This document shows positions 1 to 5,263 of a DNA stretch of 5,298 nt, piece after piece. The notes under the pieces are model-generated. The model saw nothing but the letters and a program-made list of their open reading frames with translations, ran no database searches and was not told where the DNA came from. The translations under genes were made by a program, and so were the position numbers. Each line of letters starts with the position of its first letter. Position 1 is the first letter of the stretch. Source of the DNA: Chamaesiphon sp. (lineage in GTDB: Bacteria; Cyanobacteriota; Cyanobacteriia; Cyanobacteriales; Chamaesiphonaceae); contig JAJAYU010000200.1 of NCBI GenBank assembly GCA_026786125.1, positions 1 to 5,298 of the forward strand, in the 5' to 3' direction.

Positions 1-171
1 ATTGTAGTCAGCTAAAGCTCCTTCTCGATCGCCCCCAAGATCGCGAGATCGACCCCGATTGTAATACTCACGAGCATCTTGAGGATGTAGTTGTAGATCG
101 GGTTGAGAGTCGATCGGAATCTCTGGTTGATTATTTAGATTGTCAGGCATAGTTTCATACTTTGATGTCAT
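1..171 (-). CDS. TPR-repeat protein, N-terminal fragment (runs off the left edge)
   Basis: Reading leftward from ATG at 171-169 gives 57 codons with no stop up to base 1, so the 3' part of the gene lies outside the window. Residues 1-32 are polar and low in complexity. Residues 33-57 (start AREYYNRG, end GALADYN) fit the first helix pair of a tetratricopeptide repeat of the cyanobacterial 'YxNRG...LGD..GALADYN' type. TPRs are helical scaffolds for protein-protein contacts, so the cellular role cannot be inferred from this piece. No signal peptide is visible. The ribosome-binding site is weak (GAG directly before ATG). A second in-frame ATG at 150-148 is an alternative start and would leave the TPR intact. 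The frame also stays open upstream to about base 312, but without a convincing start. The TPR assignment is fairly sure; start and full length are not. Confidence 0.72.
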   Translation of the reverse strand, partial: MTSKYETMPDNLNNQPEIPIDSQPDLQLHPQDAREYYNRGRSRDLGGDREGALADYN

Positions 172-479
172 CTCGATCCATAGCAACGCAATACTACTTC
201 TGCTCAAAGCTGGTAAACGATTAGCTGCGACGATCGTTGATTGGGATTGCCAAGATGTTATTGAGTGCGAAGCTGAGGCTGTGCCAATGCAGACAGAACA
301 TCGCTTACCTTAGCAGCTAAGAGCAGAATATTCACAATAGAAATTCTACCAGTTTCACTAAATTGGTTGGTATTTCTACTGCAAAGTCCAGCCGAATTGC
401 TGAGGATGACACCGCGATCCAGCTTGGATTGGTAGGTATTTAGGAAGATGGGGAAGAAGACTTTAGCTGAGCTGGTTGT
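172..479. other. 308-bp interval without a confident gene
   Basis: No recognisable protein, RNA or repeat array was found here. The interval lies between the TPR gene and the 3' end of the small gene at 480-809; both are on the minus strand. Three overlapping frames are unusually open. The minus frame of the small gene continues for 73 codons past its TAA, to a TAA at 258-260. The TPR frame is open upstream to about 312. A plus frame is open from 131 to a TAG at 311-313. None has a good start or a domain I recognise. One CGATCG lies at 231-236. No rho-independent terminator for the small gene is evident. Confidence 0.5.
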
Positions 480-809
480 TTATTCTTCGGTTTCTGGTAA
501 ATTAGCAAATAGAGCTTGGAGTTTCCATCGTTGCACGTATGGCCAGCCGCCATTTTCCTCAATGTCTCGCAAGAGCGCGTACAAAGCTTGACGACTATTT
601 GGTAGAGCTGGTTGAAAATAATTTTGTTGAATTTCGCGATGGAGTTGTTCTAGAGTCCGTAGGAGGTGCAGGAGTGCGATCGGATCTTCGCCATTGAGAT
701 CGGCAATTTCGTGGATTTGAGCGGCAATCTCTGGGAGGGGCTGCATTGAAGATGGCAATCCTGTTGATGTTGATTCTGGGTGTGAAGAGGAGTCTTTTTC
801 GGTGTTCAT
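480..809 (-). CDS. Small conserved cyanobacterial-type protein of unknown function (109 aa)
   Basis: The gene reads from ATG (809-807) to TAA (482-480). I do not know a function. The first 21 residues are a Ser/Thr/Pro-rich, probably disordered tail. Residues 26-105 form a compact mostly helical domain: PEIAAQIHEIADLNGED, then a leucine-rich stretch (45-60), then FQPALPNSRQALYALLRDIEE (about 65-85) and GGWPYVQRWKLQALFANL (87-104). This pattern resembles short hypothetical proteins I associate with cyanobacterial genomes, but I can name no family. There is no signal peptide, membrane segment or metal motif. The ATG has only a weak ribosome-binding site. Met22 (746-744) is an alternative start that would remove the disordered tail. 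The gene is divergent from psbO with 288 bp between the start codons. The AT-rich stretch at 832-848, including palindrome TATAAATTTATA (837-848), may hold its promoter. Confidence 0.72.
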   Translation of the reverse strand: MNTEKDSSSHPESTSTGLPSSMQPLPEIAAQIHEIADLNGEDPIALLHLLRTLEQLHREIQQNYFQPALPNSRQALYALLRDIEENGGWPYVQRWKLQALFANLPETEE

Positions 810-947
810 CTAACTTATTTTGTCAAATATCTTTAATATAAATTTATACTTTTAGGCTTGAGGGTTTGCGTCGAGAATAAAAAGCTAACTCCACCGATCA
901 AATCGAAAGCCATCCTGGAAAAGCGGTGCTCTAGATCCTGTTTTTTG

Positions 948-980
948 GTAAGATACCGATCGACAAGACAATTATCTTAC
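948..980. promoter_or_regulatory. Dyad GTAAGATA-N17-TATCTTAC upstream of psbO
   Basis: GTAAGATA at 948-955 is the exact reverse complement of TATCTTAC at 973-980, with 17 bases between (including one CGATCG). It lies about 118 bases before the psbO start codon. It could be an operator for a dimeric regulator or a hairpin in a long leader. No T-run follows it, so it is not a terminator. I cannot match it to a known regulator site. Confidence 0.35.
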
Positions 981-1005
981 TGTGTCTACAGCGACGATCG
1001 AACAT

Positions 1006-1040
1006 AATCTTGAAGATTCATTCAATTAAATTCGATTAAA
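1006..1040. promoter_or_regulatory. Second dyad and imperfect 10-bp direct repeat upstream of the psbO promoter
   Basis: AATCTT-G-AAGATT (1006-1018) is a perfect 6-bp dyad. It is followed directly by two adjacent decamers, TTCAATTAAA (1021-1030) and TTCGATTAAA (1031-1040), which differ at one base. They lie just upstream of the proposed -35 at 1042, where an activator or response regulator would bind. The spacing does not fit the HLR1 consensus of RpaB. The sequence identity is seen directly; a regulatory role is inference. Confidence 0.28.
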
Positions 1041-1041
1041 G

Positions 1042-1070
1042 CTGACGACAACCAAATACTGTAATAACAT
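1042..1070 (+). promoter_or_regulatory. Tentative sigma-70-type promoter of psbO
   Basis: CTGACG (1042-1047, 4 of 6 to TTGACA) and TAACAT (1065-1070, 4 of 6 to TATAAT) are separated by 17 bases. Transcription would begin near 1077, leaving a leader of about 20 bases that contains the GAGG ribosome-binding site (1088-1091). Other AT-rich -10 candidates nearby (around 1071-1078) are possible, so the exact position is uncertain. Confidence 0.35.
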
Positions 1071-1097
1071 AAAATATATCGAAGCTTGAGGTTAAAT

Positions 1098-1925
1098 ATG
1101 AAATTTCGCGGATTAGTCGCTGCTCTACTTGCCATCTGTGTTGGCTTGTTGACGGCTTGTAGTGATGCTCCCGTATCGGCAACAACGGTACTGACTTACG
1201 AGGACATTAGAGGCACTGGGTTGGCCAACAATTGTCCGGTTATTGACGATACTAGTCGGGGTTCCATTCCGCTAGATGCAGCCAAGGGCTACCAATTGGT
1301 AGACATGTGCATCCAACCTACCAATTATTTTGTCAAAGAAGAACCTCAAAACAAACGTCAGGAAGCTGAATTTGTAGCAGGTAAAGTGGTCACACGCGCG
1401 ACTTCCAGTCTCGACCAGATCAGAGGCTCTGTTACCCTCTCAGCAGATCGGACCCTAACTTTCAAAGAAGAAGATGGACTTGATTTCCAAGCCGTCACCG
1501 TCAAAATGCCTGGGGGTGAATTGGTACCGTTCCTGTTTACGATCAAAGAACTAGTTGCGAATAGCCAACCTGGTGTCGAAAGTATCACTACTTCTACTGA
1601 CTTTGCAGGTGAATACAAAGTCCCATCCTACCGTGGTAATGTCTTCCTCGATCCTAAAGGTCGTGGTGTTGCTAGTGGCTACACTGATGCTAACGCACTG
1701 CAAGCTGAAGCCGTAAATCGTCAAGGAGATCGTAAGAACACTAAACGCGCTCAAACTGGCAAAGGCAAAATCAACTTTGAAGTTGCCAAAGTCAACAGCG
1801 CGACTGGCGAAATCGCTGGTATTTTTGAAAGCGAACAACCTTCCGATACTGACTTAGGTGCTCTAGATCCTAAAGAAGTCAAAATTCGCGGTTTATTCTA
1901 CGCTCGGTTAGAAGCTAAATCTTAA
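1098..1925 (+). CDS. psbO: Photosystem II manganese-stabilising protein PsbO
   Basis: PsbO is the 33-kDa extrinsic subunit on the lumenal face of photosystem II. It shields and stabilises the Mn4CaO5 oxygen-evolving cluster. The 275-residue product aligns by eye along the family: TYEDIRGTGLANNCP (33-47), KEEPQNKRQEAEFV (80-93), the TFKEEDGLDFQAVTV segment (121-135), TSTDFAGEYKVPSYRG (165-180), FLDPKGRGVASGY (183-195) and GEIAGIFESEQPSDTDLGA (237-255). Cys46 and Cys71 are the conserved disulfide pair. The export signal is MKFRG plus a hydrophobic core to residue 20. It ends in LTAC, a lipobox with Cys21; cleavage after VSA (28) is the alternative. ATG 1098 is chosen because GAGG (1088-1091) sits 6 bases upstream; a TTG at 1086 in the same frame overlaps that site. 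The gene is followed by its own terminator and appears monocistronic. The length is normal for the family, with no frameshift. Confidence 0.97.
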   Translation: MKFRGLVAALLAICVGLLTACSDAPVSATTVLTYEDIRGTGLANNCPVIDDTSRGSIPLDAAKGYQLVDMCIQPTNYFVKEEPQNKRQEAEFVAGKVVTRATSSLDQIRGSVTLSADRTLTFKEEDGLDFQAVTVKMPGGELVPFLFTIKELVANSQPGVESITTSTDFAGEYKVPSYRGNVFLDPKGRGVASGYTDANALQAEAVNRQGDRKNTKRAQTGKGKINFEVAKVNSATGEIAGIFESEQPSDTDLGALDPKEVKIRGLFYARLEAKS

Positions 1926-1928
1926 TTT

Positions 1929-1963
1929 AGGGTATAGGGAATAGGGGTTAGGGGATAGTGGTT
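1929..1963 (+). repeat. G-rich heptamer array just after the psbO stop
   Basis: Five consecutive 7-bp units: AGGGTAT, AGGGAAT, AGGGGTT, AGGGGAT, AGTGGTT. The array starts three bases after the psbO TAA. The four G-runs (1930-1932, 1937-1939, 1944-1947, 1951-1954) have loops of 4, 4 and 3 bases and fit the G-quadruplex pattern on the psbO mRNA strand. AGTGG-TTAG-CCACT (1957-1970) forms a small hairpin at the right end. The unit size resembles the STRR repeats described from cyanobacteria. Confidence 0.8.
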
Positions 1964-1997
1964 AGCCACTGACTATCGATCTAGAAAATATCCTCAT

Positions 1998-2030
1998 AGG
2001 TGCTGTATCTCACGATATGGCACCTTTTTT
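1998..2030 (+). terminator. Rho-independent terminator of psbO
   Basis: The left arm 1998-2009 (AGGTGCTGTATC) pairs with the right arm 2014-2025 (GATATGGCACCT). The result is a 12-bp stem with two G-T wobbles, a 4-base loop (TCAC), and a T-run at 2025-2030. It lies 72 bases after the psbO stop and upstream of argG, so psbO is probably a single-gene transcript and argG has its own promoter. Confidence 0.85.
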
Positions 2031-2056
2031 AGGGGATAGTGGTTCGCGTCGCGAAC
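2029..2056. repeat. 16-bp direct-repeat copy joined to a GTTCGC-GTC-GCGAAC palindrome
   Basis: TTAGGGGATAGTGGTT at 2029-2044 repeats 1948-1963 exactly, 81 bases downstream. It begins inside the terminator T-run. It continues directly into the perfect palindrome GTTCGC-GTC-GCGAAC (2042-2056). The first copy continues instead into AGCCACT, so the two copies share a left half but have different palindromic right halves. Confidence 0.7.
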
Positions 2057-2091
2057 AAAACTCTAAGTCAACCATCAGTGTGACAGATCTA

Positions 2092-2140
2092 ATTCCCTAT
2101 TCCCTACTCCCTATTCCCTATTCCCTAACCCCTAACCCCT
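2092..2140 (-). repeat. C-rich array of seven heptamers upstream of argG
   Basis: Seven perfect-phase 7-bp units: ATTCCCT x2, ACTCCCT, ATTCCCT x2, AACCCCT x2. It is the inverse orientation of the G-rich array at 1929-1963, so the two bracket about 130 bp containing the psbO terminator. Its G-rich strand (minus) has seven runs of three or four Gs with short loops, a G-quadruplex pattern. The final T at 2140 is also the first base of the argG TATAAT box. Confidence 0.85.
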
Positions 2141-2145
2141 ATAAT
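2140..2145 (+). promoter_or_regulatory. Perfect -10 box (TATAAT) for argG
   Basis: TATAAT at 2140-2145 lies 29 bases before the argG ATG. This would give a start site near 2152 and a leader of about 23 bases. No TTGACA-like -35 exists at 16-18 bases upstream, because that position falls inside the C-rich heptamer array (CCTATT at 2117-2122). Recognition would therefore need an activator or an atypical -35. The upstream psbO terminator supports a promoter here. Confidence 0.5.
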
Positions 2146-2174
2146 AAAACTCGTCATCAAGCTAAAACTACGTT

Positions 2175-3377
2175 ATGGGTCGCGCTAAAAAAGTTGTACT
2201 TGCTTACTCTGGTGGAGTAGATACCTCCGTCTGTATTCCTTACCTCAAGCAGGAATGGGGTGTGGAAGAAGTAATTACCCTCGCCGCAGATTTGGGACAG
2301 GGGGATGAATTGGAACCAATTCGGATCAAAGCTCTCAATTCTGGGGCGAGTGTCTCGTTGGTTGCGAAGGCTACAGAGAGTTTTATTACTGATTATGCTT
2401 TCCCTGCACTTAAGGCGAATGCACTGTATGAAAATCGTTATCCACTGTCTACAGCATTAGCCCGTCCGTTGATTGCCAAATTGCTAGTCGAAGCGGCTGA
2501 GGAGTATGGCGCGGATGCCGTAGCACATGGTTGTACTGGTAAGGGTAACGATCAAGTGCGATTTGATGTATCGATCGCTGCTCTCAATCCTAATCTAAAA
2601 GTGCTAGCACCTGCACGGGAATGGGGGATGAGTCGCGAACAAACGATCGCTTATGGCGAAAAATGCGGTATTCCTTCACCTGTGAAAAAGTCATCTCCTT
2701 ACAGTGTGGACTTAAACTTACTCGGACGTAGCGTCGAAGCGGGATCACTCGAAGACCCTTGGGTAGAGCCACTTGAAGAAGTCTATGCACTGACTAAAGC
2801 GATCAAAAATACCCCAGATACGCCAGAATATATTGAGATTGGCTTTACTTGCGGTTCACCAACTAGCATCAATGGTATTGCCCTCGATCCAGTCAGCTTG
2901 ATTAGTCGCTTGAATCAAATCGTCGGCAATCATGGGATTGGGCGAATTGATATGGTCGAAAACCGTCTCGTCGGGATTAAATCGCGCGAGATTTATGAAG
3001 TTCCTGCCTTATCTGTACTAATTCAAGCCCACCGTGAGCTAGAAAGTCTCACCCTCACAGGCGATGTCACCCAATACAAGCGCGGCATCGAAGAAACCTA
3101 TAGCAAACTCGTTTACAACGGTCTGTGGTATTCGCCGCTCAAGACAGCCTTGGATGCCTTTGTCGAGCAAACCCAAGCGCGAGTCACTGGCAATATCCGG
3201 ATCAAGCTATTTAAGGGCAATGCGGTGATTGTCGGGCGGCAGTCGGAGTACAGTCTGTACGATATGGACTTGGCTACCTATGGTGAGGACGACCAGTTTG
3301 ACCACAAGGCGGCGGAAGGATTTATCTATGTCTGGGGTCTGCCTACGCGGGTTTGGTCACAACGGAATCGAAGTTAA
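2175..3377 (+). CDS. argG: Argininosuccinate synthase
   Basis: The enzyme joins citrulline and aspartate, with ATP cleaved to AMP and PPi, to form argininosuccinate. This is the penultimate step of arginine synthesis and acts in the cytosol. In cyanobacteria arginine also feeds cyanophycin. The 400-residue product has normal family length. The N-type ATP-pyrophosphatase loop AYSGGVDTS is at 10-18. [17 protein letters not shown] (86-102) is the citrulline-side segment. [12 protein letters not shown] (119-130) is the second family signature, which binds aspartate and [20 protein letters not shown] (174-190) and the C-terminal [16 protein letters not shown] (381-396) are typical. No key residue appears missing. 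ATG 2175 begins [14 protein letters not shown], as expected for the family. There is no clear Shine-Dalgarno (AACTACGTT precedes). The stop TAA (3375-3377) lies within the inverted heptamer repeat. It is convergent with the next gene. Confidence 0.98.
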   Translation: MGRAKKVVLAYSGGVDTSVCIPYLKQEWGVEEVITLAADLGQGDELEPIRIKALNSGASVSLVAKATESFITDYAFPALKANALYENRYPLSTALARPLIAKLLVEAAEEYGADAVAHGCTGKGNDQVRFDVSIAALNPNLKVLAPAREWGMSREQTIAYGEKCGIPSPVKKSSPYSVDLNLLGRSVEAGSLEDPWVEPLEEVYALTKAIKNTPDTPEYIEIGFTCGSPTSINGIALDPVSLISRLNQIVGNHGIGRIDMVENRLVGIKSREIYEVPALSVLIQAHRELESLTLTGDVTQYKRGIEETYSKLVYNGLWYSPLKTALDAFVEQTQARVTGNIRIKLFKGNAVIVGRQSEYSLYDMDLATYGEDDQFDHKAAEGFIYVWGLPTRVWSQRNRS

Positions 3378-3422
3378 TTGATAATTGATAATTGATAATT
3401 TTTAGTTGTCAATTATCAATTA
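3375..3422. repeat. Inverted AT-rich heptamer repeat shared by two convergent gene ends
   Basis: Three tandem TAATTGA units (3375-3395) face an inverted copy, TCAATTATCAATTA (3409-3422). The arms can pair over 14 bp in two registers (3375-3388 or 3382-3395 on the left). The argG stop TAA is the first three bases. The stop TGA of the minus-strand gene (3418-3416) lies in the right arm. It may act as a bidirectional terminator or 3'-end block, but the only T-run (3399-3403) is in the loop and none follows either arm, so this is not a canonical rho-independent terminator. Confidence 0.75.
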
Positions 3423-3790
3423 AAATGTTGTTTTAGGACATCGATCGGAGCACAATCCCAATAGTCAATATGACTGATAATTAATTCTAAATCGTTTAAT
3501 AGCATTTCACTTCTACCGGTAATTTCAATCCGTGGATACCAAGGTAGCGGAGTATTCCAGCTCAACGACCAGCGGGTGGTAATTAGTTGTTCTACTCGAT
3601 CGATGTCATATAATTCTAACCGTGGATCTTTAAACCAAGTCCGAATAAACTCGATCGTCTTTTGATAGCGTTTAAGTCCACGGAAGTTAGTTAGTGGATC
3701 TTGGAAATAGACATCTTCCGCGTAGATTTGATAGCTTTGATCGATCGGGAATTTAGCATAATCCGATCGCAGAATTGTAATAATATCCAC
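3416..3790 (-). CDS. DUF2358-like protein (124 aa)
   Basis: Function is unknown. The sequence matches my recollection of the DUF2358 family, found in cyanobacteria and plant plastids; an NTF2/SnoaL-like fold is plausible but inferred. Visible features: an N-terminal helix LRSDYAKFP (7-15), QIYAEDVYFQDPLTNFRGLKRYQ (21-43), a helix with FIRTWF (48-53), a strand-rich half with TTRWSLSWNTPLPWYPRIEITG (71-92), and SHIDYWDCAPIDVLKQHF (106-123). No signal peptide or membrane segment is present. Only a GTG (3790-3788) can serve as start: an in-frame TAG lies upstream and the next Met is residue 95. The ribosome-binding site is weak (GAAAG). It lies 60 bp downstream of the 212-residue gene on the same strand, so co-transcription is possible. 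The alternative is its own promoter, with TAAAAT read on the minus strand at 3818-3813. The gene is convergent with argG. Confidence 0.85.
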   Translation of the reverse strand: MDIITILRSDYAKFPIDQSYQIYAEDVYFQDPLTNFRGLKRYQKTIEFIRTWFKDPRLELYDIDRVEQLITTRWSLSWNTPLPWYPRIEITGRSEMLLNDLELIISHIDYWDCAPIDVLKQHFN

Positions 3791-3823
3791 AGTAGTCTTT
3801 CGATATCTCTAAATTTTATCAAG

Positions 3824-3851
3824 CCTAACACCTAAAGCCTAAAGCCTAATT
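3824..3851 (-). repeat. Heptamer array CCTAAAG between two minus-strand genes
   Basis: Four 7-bp units in phase on the plus strand: CCTAACA (3824-3830), CCTAAAG (3831-3837), CCTAAAG (3838-3844), CCTAATT (3845-3851). The last base is also the last base of the stop codon of the 3851-4489 gene. This unit differs from the other arrays but has the same period and the same position at a gene end. It fills about half of the 60-bp gap before the next start codon. Confidence 0.75.
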
Positions 3852-4489
3852 TAGAATTGTGCTGAAACCAGAATACTTTTAATTAGCTCATTCTTAACTA
3901 ATAATTCCTCCTTGCTCAAATAGGCAAAAATCAGCTCATTTGTAATTCCATGTTGCTGCTTCTGTTGAAATACTGATAGTGTCGTCAGCAAAAACAAGAC
4001 ATCATTGGACTTGAGCGGGATAAAATTGCCACCAATATCAGTCGATAGTAGCTTGGGTAAACAGGTGGGTAATTGACGCACATTGGTCATCAAATCGCTT
4101 GGACGGATCAAGCACAATCGATCAAGTCCAAAATCCTTGTAGACTAAAAGCTTGGTACAAGCTGTGCTGACGACTTCAGCATCGGCGAATGGCAAGATAC
4201 AAATGCCGAGTTGAACTTGAGCTTGAGTCGGTAGACGACAAACTAGTTTAAAATCAATCAACCCTTGATTGCGGCCTGGAGGATAGATGCGATCGAGTCC
4301 TTCGATTTTAACATCAGCAATAGTTTGACCGACAGTCATGGACAAACATAACAGTAACCCAGCCGCGATCCGTTCTTTATCCTCGATTGACTGTTTTAGC
4401 TCTGGTGTCAATACTTGACGCTCGACAGCAAAAGCTGTACCCACAGCAAGAAGGTCTGGATTTGATAGTGGGAGATCGGAGCTAGTCAT
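3851..4489 (-). CDS. Unrecognised 212-aa protein, probably cytosolic
   Basis: I do not recognise a named family. The reading frame is well formed, from ATG 4489-4487 (weak ribosome-binding site, AATAAG) to TAA 3853-3851. Residues 11-55 look helical (DLLAVGTAFAVERQ; AAGLLLCLSMTVGQ). Residues 56-130 alternate strands and helices: DVKIEGLDRIYPPGRNQ (59-75), LIDFKLVCRL (77-86), VQLGICILPF (92-101), a helix (104-116), then RLCLIRPSDLM (124-134). The rest is LPKLLSTDIGGNFIPLKSND (144-163), a leucine-rich helix (164-178) and a Lys/Glu-rich end. There is no signal peptide or clear membrane segment. The central strand-helix-strand order loosely recalls the PD-(D/E)XK nuclease core, but the E-x-K is absent, so no catalytic claim is made. 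It is divergent from the DUF3386-like gene (99 bp between starts) and may share a transcript with the gene at 3416-3790. Confidence 0.75.
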   Translation of the reverse strand: MTSSDLPLSNPDLLAVGTAFAVERQVLTPELKQSIEDKERIAAGLLLCLSMTVGQTIADVKIEGLDRIYPPGRNQGLIDFKLVCRLPTQAQVQLGICILPFADAEVVSTACTKLLVYKDFGLDRLCLIRPSDLMTNVRQLPTCLPKLLSTDIGGNFIPLKSNDVLFLLTTLSVFQQKQQHGITNELIFAYLSKEELLVKNELIKSILVSAQF

Positions 4490-4588
4490 CTTATTTGCTA
4501 ATTTATCATCATCCGTTTGCCCTAAAACGAAAATCTAGTAAAAAATCCCTAAAATAGGATTAAATACTAAATAACAACGTTAGGCAAG
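4490..4588. promoter_or_regulatory. Divergent intergenic region between two start codons
   Basis: This 99-bp AT-rich gap must hold the promoters of both divergent genes unless transcription enters from outside. I see no good -35/-10 pair on either strand. A weak dyad, AATCC (4544-4548) with GGATT (4557-4561), sits mid-gap. TAGG at 4581-4584 is the likely short ribosome-binding site for the plus-strand gene, 4 bases before its ATG. Confidence 0.4.
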
Positions 4589-5263
4589 ATGGCAGAATCA
4601 AAATCGGCACAGGAATTATTTCAGGCTGCTTACGAGAATCGTTATACTTGGGAGCCTGGTTTTCCTGGTTACACCGCCGCAGTCAAATATCAAAAGGGTG
4701 ATGAAGTAATGACTGGCACCATTTTAGTCAAAGCAAACTTGAGTGCCGAAGTTACGGGCATTGAGAATGAGGAAGTGCGTAAATCAATTATCGGACAACT
4801 GCGCGAAGTCGCCATCCACCGTGTGCGGCGGACTTTTGCCGAAACCCATAGCATGAATACTTTCGCTTATGGTGAAACCGATGCCACAGGTGCCGTTGAG
4901 ATCTTGATGCCAGAAAAACCAATGGGCGATCGGTATAAACTCCGCAATAATGAAGTATGTCACGTTCATCGCCATCTACATGGCATCATGGTGACGATCG
5001 ATACCTTCAGCAGTCACAATACTGGCGAGGGTTATCTCTCTCACCGTTATGATTCTGTCTACGCCGATCCTGAAACTGGCGTAATCAAAAGCGAGAAAAT
5101 CGTCTTTGAAGACAACTATCAAAAAGTCGGCGGGTACCAACTCCTCAGTCAACGGATCATCGAAGGTGTTGAAGAAGATGGTACGCCTAGTACTACGGAG
5201 TTTAGTTTCTCCAACTTTGAGCTATTACCAGCCAAAGTAGAAGCTGTCGCTGCGGCAGTTTAG
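4589..5263 (+). CDS. DUF3386-like protein (224 aa)
   Basis: Function is unknown. The sequence matches my memory of the DUF3386 family of oxygenic phototrophs. Visible features: AQELFQAAYENRYTWEPGFPGYTA (8-30), a strand region VMTGTILVKANLSAEVTGIE (40-59), a helix IIGQLREVAIHRVRRTF (67-83), FAYGETDATGAVEIL (92-106), then CHVHRHLHGIMVTIDTFSSHNTGEGYLSHRYDSVY (124-158), the most distinctive block, and FEDNYQKVGGYQLLSQRII (173-191). The tail from about 212 is Ala/Val/Glu-rich and looks variable. There is no signal peptide or membrane segment, so it is probably soluble. Histidines 125, 127, 129, 131, 143 and 152 cluster and could bind metal, but this is inference. ATG 4589 fits the expected N-terminus; TAGG lies 4 bases upstream. 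The stop TAG (5261-5263) overlaps the first unit of the following heptamer array. Confidence 0.88.
   Translation: MAESKSAQELFQAAYENRYTWEPGFPGYTAAVKYQKGDEVMTGTILVKANLSAEVTGIENEEVRKSIIGQLREVAIHRVRRTFAETHSMNTFAYGETDATGAVEILMPEKPMGDRYKLRNNEVCHVHRHLHGIMVTIDTFSSHNTGEGYLSHRYDSVYADPETGVIKSEKIVFEDNYQKVGGYQLLSQRIIEGVEEDGTPSTTEFSFSNFELLPAKVEAVAAAV

Noticed and set aside
131..313. Plus-strand open frame ending with a plausible-looking peptide (KAGKRLAATIVDWDCQDV)
   Set aside because: There is no usable start codon or ribosome-binding site, it overlaps the TPR gene on the other strand, and I recognise no domain.
821..826. TTGACA on the minus strand as a -35 box for the 480-809 gene
   Set aside because: It ends only 11 bases before the ATG, leaving no room for a -10 and a transcription start.
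1086..1097. TTG at 1086 as an in-frame upstream start of psbO
   Set aside because: It overlaps the GAGG ribosome-binding site that serves ATG 1098 at ideal spacing, and PsbO signal peptides normally begin with M-[KR]-[FY]-R, as at 1098.
1358..1838. Minus-strand open frames inside psbO, with similar ones inside argG (2590-2790) and the DUF3386-like gene (4784-4975)
   Set aside because: They lie antisense to unmistakable genes, have no domain content and no ribosome-binding context.
2017..2220. Plus-strand 67-codon frame through the psbO-argG gap
   Set aside because: It translates the terminator arm, the palindrome and the C-rich heptamer array, then runs out of frame into argG. The peptide is repeat-derived.
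3851..4489. PD-(D/E)XK nuclease assignment for the 212-aa protein
   Set aside because: The strand order is suggestive, but the expected E-x-K after the Asp strand is not present (QLGIC instead).
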